64,000 bases of DNA from G039954875 sp047528275 (lineage in GTDB: Bacteria; Bacteroidota; Bacteroidia; Flavobacteriales; Blattabacteriaceae). The notes beneath the pieces were generated by a model. That model searched no databases. It was not told the origin of the DNA and saw only the letters and a program-made list of their open reading frames with translations. The DNA is taken from positions 186,001 through 250,000 of the forward strand of contig CP180023.1 in NCBI GenBank assembly GCA_047528275.1. Reading direction: 5' to 3'. Numbering within the stretch: the first letter of the stretch is position 1; every line of letters starts with the position of its first letter. Position numbers and translations under genes: made by a program. Shown piece by piece: positions 7,210 to 17,144 of this stretch.

Positions 7210-9843
7210 ATGGAAACTCCTACCAGATACAACCCAAAATCTACAGAAGAAAAGAGATATACTTATTGGCTTGAAGGACGTTATTTCTATTCGGTTCCTG
7301 ATGATAAAGAGCCTTATACGTTGGTGATCCCTCCACCCAATGTTACTGGTATGCTCCATATGGGTCATATGCTCAACAATACCATACAGGATGTTTTGAT
7401 CCGTCGGGCTAGAATGAGGGGTTATAATGCCTGTTGGGTACCAGGAACGGATCATGCCTCTATCGCTACTGAAGCCAAGATTGTGGCTCGATTGAAAGAA
7501 GAAGGTCTTTCTAAATCCGATTTGGGTAGGGAAGCATTTTTGGATCGTGCTTGGAGTTGGACACACAAACATGGGGGCATCATACTCGAACAATTGAAGA
7601 AGTTGGGATGTTCTTGTGATTGGGATCGTACCAAGTTTACGATGGATGAAGAATTGTCTCAAGCTGTCATTAAGGTTTTTGTCGATTTGTATCATAGGGG
7701 TTGGATATATAGAGGTCATCGTATGGTGCATTGGGATCCGGAAGTCAAGACCACTGTTTCGGATGAGGAAGTTGTTTACGAGGAGCGTCAAGGTAAGTTA
7801 TATCATTTGAGGTATAAGGTTGAAGATGAAGAAGATTTTGTTACCATTGCTACTACGAGACCTGAGACGATCTTGGGTGATACGGCTGTTTGTGTCCATC
7901 CGAAGGATTGGCGTTATGCTCATTTGAAAGGGAAGAAAGTCATCGTACCTGTGGTTGATCGTGTGGTACCCATCATTGAAGATGATTATGTCGATAGAAC
8001 TTTTGGTACAGGCTGCCTGAAAGTGACACCCGCTCATGATGCTAATGATAAAGCACTGGCAGATCGGCATGGTTTAGATTTTATTGACATCTTTTGTGAC
8101 GATGCAACTCTTAATGAAAAAGGACTTCATTATCAGGGTAAAGATCGTTTTGAGGTGCGTCGGGAGATCATTAAGGAGCTTCAGCAGTTGGGTGTTTTGG
8201 TTAAGGTAGAAGATTATGATCATAAGGTTGGCTTGTCGGAACGTACTAAGGCTGTAATCGAGCCGAGGTTGTCTGTACAATGGTTTCTCAAAATGCGTGA
8301 AATCGTTGTTCCTGCGCTGGAAGCAGTGATGGATGGAACGATTCGATTCTACCCAGAGAAATTTAAAAATGTCTATAGGCGTTGGATGGAAGATGTACGT
8401 GATTGGAATATCTCACGTCAGCTCTGGTGGGGTCATCGTATCCCAGTTTATTATTACGGTAAAGGATGGGAGGATTTCGTTGTCGCTGAAACTCCTGAAG
8501 AGGCTTTGCAAGTTGCTCGTGAAAAGACTACTAACCCTGATTTAACTCTTGGTCAACTCCGACAAGATCTAGATGTTTTGGATACTTGGTTTTCCTCATG
8601 GATTTGGCCGATTTCGGTTTTTGATGGGATCCGTTATCCGGACAATCGTGAAGTGTCTTATTACTATCCTACCCAAGATTTAGTTACTGGTCCTGATATC
8701 TTGTTTTTTTGGGTGGCCCGTTTGATCATGGCTGGATATACCTTTAGAAAGGAGAGACCATTTACCAATGTCTATTTCACTGGTATCGTCAGAGATAAGC
8801 AACGCAGAAAAATGTCTAAATCCTTAGGGAATTCTCCCGATCCGATTGATTTGATGAATAAGTATGGGGCCGATGCCGTCCGTGTGGGACTTTTGCTCAG
8901 TACGCATGCTGGTAATGATCTGCTTTTTGATGAAGATCTCTGCCTAAAGGGTAGGAATTTTACCAATAAGATCTGGAACGCTTTTCGATTGATAATGAGT
9001 TGGAAATCAGATATGTATATAGATCCTTCGGAATCAACTCAAGTGGCGCTCGAATGGTTTCAACATCGGTTTTATCAAGCCTTGACACGGGTCGAGAAAG
9101 CTTTCTTGACTTATAGAATCTCTGATGCGTTGATGGAGATATATAAACTCATCTGGGATGATTTTTGTGCTTGGTATCTCGAGATGATCAAGCCGACTTT
9201 TGATGAGGTTTTACCATTGAGCGTCCTTTCTGAGACGGTCAGATGGTTTGAAAATTTACTCAAGCTCTTGCATCCATATATGCCATTCATCACTGAAGAG
9301 ATCTGGCAATATCTCAAGCAGCGTTCGGTTAGGGAAGCTTTGATCATCACTCCTTGGCCTGAATCCATGTCATATAATGCAATAATTTTAGATCAATTTG
9401 AGATTGCTACTCAAGTCATTGGACAAGTTCGTGCGATGCGGAAGTCTCAAAATATTCCTTACAAAGAGTTGCTTACTTTGCATGTGCTGACTAAAAATCG
9501 ACAGGATTTTTTTAACCCAATGATTTTAAAATTGGCTCATCTTTCTGAGTTGATTTATGTAGAAGAAGAACCTAAGGAAGCCACTTTTTCCTTCCTTTTA
9601 GGTATCGATGAGTATTTTATTCCTATGGGGCAAAGTGTCAATTTGCCTGCTGAGATTGAGAAGTTACAAAAAGCGCTCCATTACCAACAAGGTTTTTTAT
9701 CGATAGTGCGTAAAAAACTTTCCAATGATTGCTTCGTCTCCTCTGCTCCTACTAATATTGTGACTGCAGAACGTAAAAAAGAGTCCGATGCTTTGCAAAG
9801 GATACAATTGTTAGAGGCACAACTCGATCATTTGGGCCGTTAG
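7210..9843 (+). CDS. valS: Valyl-tRNA synthetase
   Basis: It charges tRNA-Val and edits mischarged threonine. The 877-residue protein has the class I signatures: PPPNVTGMLHMGH (HIGH motif at residues 50-53) and KMSKS at residues 534-538 in RRKMSKSLGN. Other family landmarks are PGTDHASIAT, the editing-domain GCLKVTPAHDANDK and the WNISRQLWWGHRIP segment. A C-terminal coiled-coil region (LPAEIEKLQKALHYQQGF onward) is the usual ValS tRNA-binding arm. Length matches the family and the frame is clean. It starts with ATG at 7210 and lies alone between a dead DUF1573 gene and a long AT-rich gap. Confidence 0.97.
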   Translation: METPTRYNPKSTEEKRYTYWLEGRYFYSVPDDKEPYTLVIPPPNVTGMLHMGHMLNNTIQDVLIRRARMRGYNACWVPGTDHASIATEAKIVARLKEEGLSKSDLGREAFLDRAWSWTHKHGGIILEQLKKLGCSCDWDRTKFTMDEELSQAVIKVFVDLYHRGWIYRGHRMVHWDPEVKTTVSDEEVVYEERQGKLYHLRYKVEDEEDFVTIATTRPETILGDTAVCVHPKDWRYAHLKGKKVIVPVVDRVVPIIEDDYVDRTFGTGCLKVTPAHDANDKALADRHGLDFIDIFCDDATLNEKGLHYQGKDRFEVRREIIKELQQLGVLVKVEDYDHKVGLSERTKAVIEPRLSVQWFLKMREIVVPALEAVMDGTIRFYPEKFKNVYRRWMEDVRDWNISRQLWWGHRIPVYYYGKGWEDFVVAETPEEALQVAREKTTNPDLTLGQLRQDLDVLDTWFSSWIWPISVFDGIRYPDNREVSYYYPTQDLVTGPDILFFWVARLIMAGYTFRKERPFTNVYFTGIVRDKQRRKMSKSLGNSPDPIDLMNKYGADAVRVGLLLSTHAGNDLLFDEDLCLKGRNFTNKIWNAFRLIMSWKSDMYIDPSESTQVALEWFQHRFYQALTRVEKAFLTYRISDALMEIYKLIWDDFCAWYLEMIKPTFDEVLPLSVLSETVRWFENLLKLLHPYMPFITEEIWQYLKQRSVREALIITPWPESMSYNAIILDQFEIATQVIGQVRAMRKSQNIPYKELLTLHVLTKNRQDFFNPMILKLAHLSELIYVEEEPKEATFSFLLGIDEYFIPMGQSVNLPAEIEKLQKALHYQQGFLSIVRKKLSNDCFVSSAPTNIVTAERKKESDALQRIQLLEAQLDHLGR

Positions 9844-10564
9844 GAAGTATGGTTGAATGGAGGTGATTCAACTGATTTTTCCCTGTGCCCTTTTTAATTT
9901 TTTTTCATCATGATGCATTTGCCTGCTTCTACCCTCTTGAAGTAGCATGTAGAAAAAAAATATATAAAAAAATCAATTCTTATTATTCTTATTCTTATAA
10001 TAAGATCTCAAGATCAAATAATATATATTCTAGATAAATATATATATATATAATTTGTATAGGTTTATATTTTATAATATGGGATTATACATAGATGATA
10101 TGTAGTATCGATTTATTTATTATTAATAGTATTTGGTATAATTATCAATATTTGATAGATATAATAAGATTTTATTTTAATTTACCATTAAAAGTATTTA
10201 TTTTTCCTCACATTAAGAATAAAAAGGAGTATCAATAAAGTTATATATTGTATAAATAGTATAAAAAAATACTTATAATAATTTAAAAATTCTAAATAGA
10301 ATGGAAAGTAGGGGATAATATAAAATTAAATAAAATGAAGATATCATAACGTCTAGTTATTCAGAAACTTTAAATTCCTTAGATCATTCATCAAAGGAAT
10401 GGACCTGAAAGGCTTAAATTCATTTTGGGATGATAATGGAGAGGCTATAACTATTGACCTCCAAAATATAATAAAAGATTCCCTCCTCATTAAAAAAAGA
10501 AAAACTGAATCTAGTACTACTAATAGTTCAAGACGTTTGTCTAAGGTATATGATGATCATAAAA
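9844..10564. other. AT-rich intergenic stretch after valS
   Basis: About 720 bases with very high A+T, including TATATATATA runs near 10050. I see no credible gene, RNA or strong terminator. An open frame from 10399 reads into the region opposite the TPM gene, but its second half is only the antisense of a Gly/His-rich segment. It may be an old gene eroded beyond recognition. Confidence 0.6.
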
Positions 10565-11410
10565 CTAATTGTCATAAGTATATCCTCCGTGGGGCTGTCT
10601 TACCCAATTACCACTGGCTCCACCACCACCAAAATTGCCACCGCCGCCGAAACCACCCTCTCCGGAATCCGAGCCCCATCCGCTGCCCAATTTACCACCA
10701 TGGTGGCCACTCCATCTTCCCATACTTGAAAGGGTAAAAGGATCCTCGTCATAATATACAGATCTCCTGCGGCCTCCACTATTTCCACCAGATCGGAAGA
10801 AATAGAATAGAAAAAGGATCAATAGTAAGTAAAGAAGCAGGTTTTCCCATCCGTTGTCTTTTTTTGAAGTCTTTTTTTTGTTGATGTAGGTATCCTTGAG
10901 GACTTGAAAAATCGCTGTTGTACCCTGATCGATGGCTCTATAATAGTCCCCTTGTAGGAGCGCAGGCTTGATTTGGTTCTCAATGATACGTCGAGAGAGT
11001 GCATCGGTCAGATAAGGTTCTATACCATAGCCTGTCTGTATGCTAATCTTCCTATCATCTATGCTCAATAAGAGGATCAGACCATTGTCTTGTTTTTTTT
11101 GTCCGATTTTCCATTTTTCTCCCCAATTGGCACCGACGAGGTTTGCGTCTTCACCATTGAGAGTTTTTACTATGGTTACAAGGATTTCTGTAGAGGTCGA
11201 CTTGTTGTAACGGATCAATTTTTTATTTAGATGGTATACGTGTTCTTGGGTCAATACTTGAGCGAAATCATTTACCGGATAGATCTTTTTCGGTGGTGCC
11301 GGTATGCTGAATTGCGCCTGTAGAGCTCCTATCGATGCGAGCGAGTACAGAAGGAAGATTAGCAAGTATTTAGTCTTTTGAAATATCGTCCAGGAGTTCA
11401 TTGATGTCAT
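10565..11410 (-). CDS. TPM-domain exported protein with Gly-rich C-terminus
   Basis: This 281-residue protein has a signal peptide (KYLLIFLLYSLASIGALQAQ), a TPM domain starting VNDFAQVLTQEHVYHLNKKL and including ILVTIVKTLNGED, NWGEKWKIGQKKQDNGLILL and IQTGYGIEPYLTDA, a membrane segment (NLLLYLLLILFLFYFF, about residues 187-203) and a Gly/Ser-rich tail. That is the YgcG architecture. TPM proteins are secreted and membrane anchored; roles in photosystem repair are known in plants, but in bacteria they are undefined. It overlaps the upstream TPM gene by 41 bases and is the last gene of a lemA-TPM-TPM operon. A later Met (MNSW) is an alternative start. Confidence 0.88.
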   Translation of the reverse strand: MTSMNSWTIFQKTKYLLIFLLYSLASIGALQAQFSIPAPPKKIYPVNDFAQVLTQEHVYHLNKKLIRYNKSTSTEILVTIVKTLNGEDANLVGANWGEKWKIGQKKQDNGLILLLSIDDRKISIQTGYGIEPYLTDALSRRIIENQIKPALLQGDYYRAIDQGTTAIFQVLKDTYINKKKTSKKDNGWENLLLYLLLILFLFYFFRSGGNSGGRRRSVYYDEDPFTLSSMGRWSGHHGGKLGSGWGSDSGEGGFGGGGNFGGGGASGNWVRQPHGGYTYDN

Positions 11411-11840
11411 CTTTTTGATAGGGGAAATGTGTCTTGAGCGCCTGCCCAGCCATAGTGATGCCTTCGATGAGACCTTTGCAATATTTTTGTGCTTTGAAAT
11501 TTTGGATTACCCTGTCTTTGATTTCATACCAAAATCCAGTTGGAACAGTCTTATTGATCCCTTCATCCCCTAATATGGTAAAACTCCGTCGTATCACACC
11601 CACATAAAAAAGGACACCATTCCGTTGCTGGGTTTGGTCCATTCCCGATTGGAAAAAGACCTTTTGAGCTGTTTCAAATGTTGAGATACCTTTCTCGGGT
11701 CGGTTTTGGATGTGTACACGGATTTCACCGGATGCCTCTTGTTCGGCTTTTTGTATGGCTTGAACGACCTTTTGTTCTTCCTCGGCGTTAAGAAAGAGAT
11801 TTTTTGATCTCATTTTGTGGGGAGTTTTTTTAATTCCCAA
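11370..11840 (-). CDS. TPM-domain protein, short second copy
   Basis: At 156 residues this is a TPM domain without signal peptide. It starts LFLNAEEEQKVVQAIQKAEQ, then ASGEIRVHIQNR, FFQSGMDQTQQRNGVLFYVG and FTILGDEGINKTVP, which track the TPM fold's 'TGAEIRVxI', 'TxxRNGVLIYV' and 'xIxGDxGI' segments. The start may be the internal MRSKNLF. It overlaps lemA by 11 bases and the following TPM gene by 41, so all three are surely co-transcribed and probably translationally coupled. The set lemA plus a short and a long TPM gene recurs in Bacteroidota, which argues for a joint envelope function that is still unknown. Confidence 0.87.
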   Translation of the reverse strand: MGIKKTPHKMRSKNLFLNAEEEQKVVQAIQKAEQEASGEIRVHIQNRPEKGISTFETAQKVFFQSGMDQTQQRNGVLFYVGVIRRSFTILGDEGINKTVPTGFWYEIKDRVIQNFKAQKYCKGLIEGITMAGQALKTHFPYQKDDINELLDDISKD

Positions 11841-12432
11841 AATTTACCGTAGGGGATTTTTCAGTTCCGGCTTGTGATTTGAAGTAACCTTTCTCGTTAA
11901 ATTGGGAAAAAAAACCAGTGATGACTATTCTTGGAAATTGATTTCGATAGGTATTGAAGGCTTGGACTTGATAGTTGAAGCGATTGCGTTCGACATTGAT
12001 GCGGTTTTCAGTACCTTCAAGCTGGCTCTGTAGTTCGGAAAAATTTTGAATAGTCTTGAGCTCTGGGTACCTTTCTACCGTGACGAGGAGTCGACTGAGC
12101 GAGCTATTCAGACCATCTTGTGCGCTTTGAAATTTGCTGATTTGCTCTTGATTTAGATTATTTGGTTCTATGGTGACTGAGGTGGCTTTAGCTCGAGCCT
12201 CGATGACTTCAGTGAGTGTCCCTCTCTCGAATTTTGCTGCACCTTGTACGGTATTGACTAGGTTTGGAATGAGGTCTGCTCGACGTTGGTAAGCATTTTC
12301 TACTTGTCCCCATTGGGTTTTGATTCTTTCGTTGAGCATGACCAGTTGATTATATGTACCTGTTAACCAGACAACTACCATAATAATTAAAAATAGAATG
12401 ACGGCTACAGTGATGAGAAGACTTCTTTTCAT
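11830..12432 (-). CDS. lemA: LemA family protein
   Basis: This 200-residue protein has one N-terminal membrane helix (LLITVAVILFLIIMVVVWLTG) and the LemA helical domain with its signature YNQLVMLNERIKTQWGQVEN followed by QRRADLIPNLVNTVQGAAKFE, LSRLLVTVERYPELK and FNYQVQAFNTYRNQFP. Length and motif order are typical. LemA proteins are membrane anchored with a periplasmic coiled-coil; their biochemical role is unclear. It is the first gene of the lemA-TPM-TPM operon on the minus strand; the 47 bases above it do not show a clear promoter consensus. Confidence 0.92.
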   Translation of the reverse strand: MKRSLLITVAVILFLIIMVVVWLTGTYNQLVMLNERIKTQWGQVENAYQRRADLIPNLVNTVQGAAKFERGTLTEVIEARAKATSVTIEPNNLNQEQISKFQSAQDGLNSSLSRLLVTVERYPELKTIQNFSELQSQLEGTENRINVERNRFNYQVQAFNTYRNQFPRIVITGFFSQFNEKGYFKSQAGTEKSPTVNFGN

Positions 12433-12479
12433 ACGAATAAAAAATTTTTCGTAAAGTTAAGTGTTTTTCGAAATGTTGG

Positions 12480-13779
12480 AATTATATTGGATACCTCTGA
12501 TTTGTAGTGTACTAAACGAATAGATCTGTAGGCATTCTTCGCTATAGATCGAAATTTCTTTTCTCAAGGGTTGCCTTAGGGGTTGGAGAATTTTATTTTG
12601 ATAATGTTCTCCTCTTTTTTCAGAGGGATACGTGCGTAAGAGATCTCTTCCGGCAGGATTTACCAGTTTATCGTATCAGAGCGTTCTGTGGCGGAATTGA
12701 TCAAGCCAAGTATTGCGCCTAATTCTTTATTTTGGTTTCTGAGTAGATGTTTGGAGGTTTTCTTGGTAGCCAGTCGCTGGGTTGCTTTGCTGATTTCGAG
12801 TAGAGTGCGGTCTTTGAGATTTTTGCAGTCTATGGCATTGAGATCTTGTGCTTTTTCGAAGAAAAACTAAGCAGTATGGAACGATGCTTTTTCTTGGGTG
12901 TAGAGTGACAGTTGTGCTTCGTACTTGGGAAAGGCTACGTTGAATACTTCAAGTTCAGAAAATCGACCTTTTCCATCTTTGTTTCCCAAGGGTAAAGGGA
13001 TGGATAGATTGAGCTCCTTATTGAATACATTCGCCAGACTCATCTTTTTTCCAGGAAAAAGGGTGAAGGTCTAGTAGGTCTGTTTTTTATTTAGCCTAAT
13101 TCCTTTTCCCAAAAGAGGACGAGTTTGTGTGGCTCATTGGGGATGTTTTTGGCTAGGATGCCAAATTATCATTCATATCGTTTTGAGGTAGAGTTCGGTA
13201 GCATTTTTGTAAGAAATGAAGTCGTTATTGACATTGCCGCTAGTTTCGTAGATTAGGCCTTGTAAGATGAGCGAGAAGGTATCGGAGGTGTAACAGTTTT
13301 TTACCTTCGGGGTACTATTCATTGATCTTTTGTAATTGGATGTTGATGTATTTGGATTCTATAAGGACCTCATCGCATTGTCTCAAGGCGAAGTAATTCA
13401 AAGTTTTGTAATAGTAAATGCTGATCTTTTTAAAATCTTCCAATCTATAGATTGGAAGATAACTCAAGGTTTTTGCCCAGTAGTTGATACGAAGATCTTC
13501 TATAGCAACATCAGCCTGATTGAAGAGTCGGTTGCTTTCGATAGAATTTTTATTCAAGTATTGCAACTTACCTTTTTCGAGGAGGTAAAGGAGATGATTG
13601 CGCTTTTTCTTGAGGGTTTTGATGCTTTCAATAGAAAGCAAGGCTTGTGCAGAATTATCGTTTTGTAAGGTTCTTTGAAACAAAATGTTTTTTTTTCTAA
13701 TACTTGCTACAACCGATCTAAGGATCATCAGGAGGAGAATGGACGTAAATCTTCTGATGGATTGGATTTTTTGGATCAT
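12480..13779 (-). pseudogene. COG3014-type lipoprotein pseudogene
   Basis: The gene starts at 13779 with a signal-like segment (RFTSILLLMILRSVVAS) and reads LLYLLEKGKLQYLNKNSIES, NRLFNQADVAIEDL and YYYKTLNYFALRQCDEVLIE, the opening of the TPR-like COG3014 lipoprotein family. Beyond a stop near 13315 the same protein continues in shifting frames: LANVFNKELNLSIPLPLGNK, LEVFNVAFPKYEAQLSLYTQ, FEKAQDLNAIDCKNL, LGLINSATERSDTINW, then a stop and ILPEEISYARIPLKK. Several frameshifts and stops are spread over the gene. In other Bacteroidota this gene sits beside lpoB, as here, which supports the call. Confidence 0.8.
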
Positions 13780-13831
13780 ATTTATGACGACTTCATCTCT
13801 TTAATGCTTGGGAGGTTTTACATGAGAGGGT

Positions 13832-14385
13832 TTAATTTTCCATGAATTTTTTGATCTTCTCATCGTCGATCCATACTATTTCGTTGGTTTGCATGTTGAT
13901 CAGCTGTAAATCGATTTGATAGAAGGTGACTTTTTCACTTCTAAATGTCTACGATGGAGTTAATCGTGCTTTGTAGCATGTAATAGACCCCGAATTCTAG
14001 TCTGCATTTTTTCATGATCGACTTGCTGGTGTTTTCTTGTTGATCGGTTCGTTCTGCTTGGAGTTCATCGCATTTTTCCCCACCTTTGATCAAATGAATT
14101 TTTCCTGTACGTATGAAGGCTTTTTCGATGTCTTTGATGAAGGTTTTTCGGCCTCGACCTGTTCGTGAGATTTGTTGCGGATCAGGCCGACGATGACCAC
14201 AGGTTTTTGCCTTGTTCCATCTGGTATCTGTTGATTCAATTGTCTTTGAGTACTTCATCGATGATTTTTTGGGAAGTCAGTCGCGAGTCTCTATCGTTCT
14301 AGCATCCGCTAATCTCGGTTACCTGGTCTTCATTTTCGCGATTTACTTTTCTATTGAAACATGAGGTAGTGGGCAATGTTGTGTT
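13832..14385 (-). pseudogene. Penicillin-binding protein activator LpoB-like pseudogene
   Basis: LpoB is an outer-membrane lipoprotein that activates the bifunctional PBP synthase. Pieces appear in the right order on the minus strand: DQVTEISGC-stop-NDRDSRL (expected 'DLSGRWND-DSRL', Trp replaced by stop), SQKIIDEVLKDN-stop-INRY (again Trp to stop), FIKDIEKAFIRTGKIHLI, DELQAERTDQQENTSKSIM, YYMLQSTINSIVD and, in another frame, FYQIDLQLINMQTNEIVWID then DEKIKKFMEN with the natural stop at 13832. At least two frameshifts and two nonsense codons are present. It lies directly upstream of the dead COG3014 gene, so the whole cluster was lost. Confidence 0.82.
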
Positions 14386-14449
14386 CAGTTAAATCCATAC
14401 AATAAAGAATAATTTTCTTATGAGCATTATGTTTCAAAAATTGATTTAT

Positions 14450-14886
14450 TTTGGAGGCTTATGGATGGATTAAATGGCAAAACAATGGATAAGATTGGAA
14501 TCGATATAGATCAATGATGATCCCATCCCCAGTTCCACCCTCAATGACTTCGATAGTTGTTCTGATGTCTGACATATCTCCAATGAAGGACTGGAGGTGT
14601 AATAGTTAGTTGCGGTTGGAGTAATAGCGAGGGTTGTAATAGCGGGCTATCCTCTCTTTATGTTCCCATTTTCTCCTCTTTTTCTTTTGTTTTTCTTTCA
14701 TCTTGGGGTTGTCCTAGGCTTCATAATTCTCTTAAGCGATAGAACTATGAACTTTTATAATTTTTTTATTTTTTTTTAGTATTTTTCAATACTCTTCTGA
14801 TAATTAGGTTTTTGATCTTCTTCGCTTTGTGAATGATCTACCGATTGTAGGAGGAGCAATAGAGTTGAGAACTCTAAAGTTTTCAT
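14450..14886 (-). pseudogene. Unidentified remnants, including a small exported ORF
   Basis: From 14886 the minus strand encodes a 36-residue ORF with a signal-like start (MKTLEFSTLLLLLQSVDHSQ) that stops at about 14776. Further on, a Lys/Arg-rich piece ends in ERIARYYNPRYYSN, and another frame reads DIRTTIEVIEGGTGDGIIID. The parts look like gene debris because they contain long runs without stops and protein-like composition, but I cannot name the family. Position next to lpoB/COG3014 remnants suggests they were accessory genes of that envelope cluster. Confidence 0.4.
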
Positions 14887-14929
14887 GATGCGTTTGGTTT
14901 AAGAATTTCGGTTGTGCTTCTTAGTACTT

Positions 14930-16345
14930 CAGTCAGATATTTCTAGAATTTTGCACCAAGTTGATTCTAACTCTCTACACTTGAAGAGTGGGCTCATTTG
15001 ATGCTTGTGCTAGAGGAGATTATATCTAATTCGGATAGATGCTCTTTTAAAAATCCAGATTCTAGACCAACATGGATAGCTTAAATTTTGAGTTCTTCTT
15101 TGAATAGGTCTTGGTATTTGTAGATCATCAGTTGTAGAAGTGGGCTTTTCATATTGGGTTTCCAACTTGGATAGGCCGCTTTGTAAGATGCTTTCAATTC
15201 GATTGAATCGAAGATTGTATGATAGCCTTTGGCCATATCCTATTTGGCCGATGCTATGCAAAGCGCTGGAAGGTTATGATTTGTATTTGTCCTTTTTTCA
15301 AGACTATTTTGGCTAAATTGGAGGAGGTTTCTACTAAGCTTTCGATCCTGTTACTTATCGATAATACTCCGTTATAGCAGGAATAGATCGTTTGTAGAAG
15401 TTTTTTTTGATTGGCCTTTCCCATGGTTTTGGGGATTTTTCAAGTGATTTATGGGATAATTGTAAGGTAGGTTCTTTTTTCTTTCCATTCGTTTTGGATT
15501 TCTTCGGTAATTGCTGTGATTTTTTTTAAAAAAAGGCCTTTTTTTCTTTGAAATATGGATTACAGCAAAGCATTCCCTGTGGAATGGTATTGAAAAGACT
15601 CCTATCGGAGATTTCTACGATTCTTATTGGGCAGGCTTCAAATAGGTCATACAGATAGGCGATTCATGAGCTTATTTGCATTGCCATGGCCTAGGTGAAT
15701 ATCTATCTCTGAACGTTCACCTTGCAAGCCTTTAATATCTAATCTGTAAGTAGTTCTTTTTTCGATCTTTTTCTCTTGGTATTTTCCTTTGATCCTAGTG
15801 CACACACTTCCTGCGCATCCCAGAATCAGTTCGTTGTCTTTTTCAGTGTTGAGATTGAAGTAGGGTTTTTCTTGAGAGTGGTCGTGCATTGAGGTGCTTG
15901 GCTCCTCCCATGCCATCTTTTTCGTCTGTGGTAAACAAGGATTCTATCAACGGGTGAAGGACGTATTTGTCCGATAGGATGGCAATGATGGCTGCTACTT
16001 CAATGCCATTGTCAGCACCTAGAATAGTTGTCTTAAGCCTTGATTTAGTCTCCGTCGATGTACATTGAGATGCTTTGTGTAGTGAAGTCAAAGAATGTGT
16101 TGGAATTTTTTGGTGAACCATATCTAGATGGATCTTCAAGATCACAGTAGCGGGATTTTCCATACCTGTCTTGGCTGGCTTTTTGATGATGATATTACCT
16201 TTGCTATTTATCGTGGTTTTCAATTCTAAGCTTTTGCCGATATTTTTTAAGAATCTAGTAACTTGTTGCTCTTTTTTAGAGGAACATGGGATGGTATTTA
16301 ATGCTTTGAAGGCTTTGGTGGTTGAGCTTAATGATATCCATGATA
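14930..16345 (-). pseudogene. pepD: Cytosol non-specific dipeptidase (aminoacyl-histidine dipeptidase) pseudogene
   Basis: PepD is an M20 metallodipeptidase. The remnant keeps the order of the family: LNTIPCSSKKEQQVTRFLKN at the start, NIIIKKPAKTGMENPATV, HLDMVHQK (metal His-x-Asp), TTILGADNGIEVAAIIAILS, IESLFTTDEKDGMGG, YFNLNTEKDNELILGCAGS, IKGLQGERSEIDIHLGHGNA, then YNGVLSISNRIESLVETSSN LA and, in further frames, YPSWKPNMKSPL and AIHVGLESGFLKEHL. Total span (about 470 codons) equals the usual 480 residues. Frame changes near 15880 and throughout 14930-15640 plus many stops inactivate it. The first half is clearly better preserved than the second. Confidence 0.9.
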
Positions 16346-16474
16346 GATTTTTTATAAAAACGTAAAGAATTATTTTTGAAGTAGTTAAGCGTAAAATTAA
16401 ACCTAAGCAAACAACTTTGTCAAGTTCCACTTCTTGCATATCTGATCAGGAATCGAGTATTTTTCGTGAAATTG

Positions 16475-16492
16475 GATCGTACTGGTACGATC
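16475..16492 (-). terminator. Perfect 7-bp hairpin downstream of ndk
   Basis: GATCGTA-CTGG-TACGATC forms a perfect stem of 7 pairs with a 4-base loop, 27 bases past the ndk stop. There is no clear U tract on the minus-strand side, so it is at best a weak or atypical terminator or a transcript-end stabilising hairpin. Confidence 0.35.
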
Positions 16493-16518
16493 TGTTTGTG
16501 AGGTTGTTCCATTTCCCA

Positions 16519-16944
16519 TCAAAAAGAGAAGATTTCTTTTTTGGTAAAGTGAAATTTGATTTCTTTCAATGCATTTTCGTCGCTGTCTGCCCCATGGATG
16601 GCATTTTTTTCTATAGATTCGGCATAGATCCGGCGTATGGTACCTTGGGCAGCCTCTTCCGGATTGGTGGCGCCAATGAGTGTACGAAAGTCTTCTACAG
16701 CATTTTCCTTTTCTAATACGGCTACTACTATCGGGCTTGAGGACATGAAGGTGATCATGGTCTCAAAAAAAGAACATTTTTGATGTACTTCGTAAAATCG
16801 TTGGGCCTCTTTTTTAGTAAACGTTATCATCTTGAGAGCTCTGATACCAAAGCCTGCCGAAGTGGTCTTATTTAATATAGGACCTATGTAACCTTTCTTG
16901 ACAGCATCAGGTTTGATTATAGTTAGTGTAAAATTTCTAAGCAT
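16519..16944 (-). CDS. ndk: Nucleoside diphosphate kinase
   Basis: It transfers the gamma phosphate between NTPs and NDPs through a phosphohistidine. The protein starts MLRNFTLTIIKPDAVKKGYI, typical of the family, and carries the active-site motif NAIHGADSDENA with the catalytic histidine at residue 117. At 141 residues it has the normal length; an upstream in-frame Met at 16968 would add 8 residues, but the ATG at 16944 fits the family. A promoter-like TAATTTTG lies just upstream. Its neighbour downstream is the dead pepD gene. Confidence 0.96.
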   Translation of the reverse strand: MLRNFTLTIIKPDAVKKGYIGPILNKTTSAGFGIRALKMITFTKKEAQRFYEVHQKCSFFETMITFMSSSPIVVAVLEKENAVEDFRTLIGATNPEEAAQGTIRRIYAESIEKNAIHGADSDENALKEIKFHFTKKEIFSF

Positions 16945-16965
16945 AACGTAAAAATTTATAAGATA

Positions 16966-16973
16966 CAAAATTA
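16966..16973 (-). promoter_or_regulatory. Candidate Bacteroidota -7 element for ndk
   Basis: Minus-strand TAATTTTG fits TAnnTTTG and ends 22 bases before the ndk ATG. No clear TTTG is found at the -33 position. The match is short, so it is a candidate only. Confidence 0.4.
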
Positions 16974-17144
16974 GTATAAATTTTATGATTAAAACGAGTG
17001 AATCTTTTCATTTTTTTTAATTGAAAATTACCCTATCTCATTTACTTTGTAATGTGACCTCAAGTTTGTTGATAGGATACTAGATCTTTCGATTATAATT
17101 AAATTTGTATTTTAATCCGAATTATTGTTTAATCAAATCATCGG

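Noticed and set aside
7186..7791. 201-codon minus-strand frame opposite valS
   Set aside because: Antisense shadow of a clearly coding valS region with no family resemblance.
9990..10090. TATATA-rich run as a possible origin or repeat
   Set aside because: Simple AT-rich sequence without DnaA-box clusters or repeat units; nothing supports an origin.
10399..10737. 112-codon open frame on the plus strand near the end of the TPM gene
   Set aside because: Its second half (His/Pro-rich, HHHQNCHRRR) is only the antisense of the Gly-rich tail of the TPM protein; the first 55 codons match nothing.
13336..13668. 110-codon plus-strand frame
   Set aside because: Antisense of the COG3014 remnant, whose minus-strand translation has recognisable motifs.
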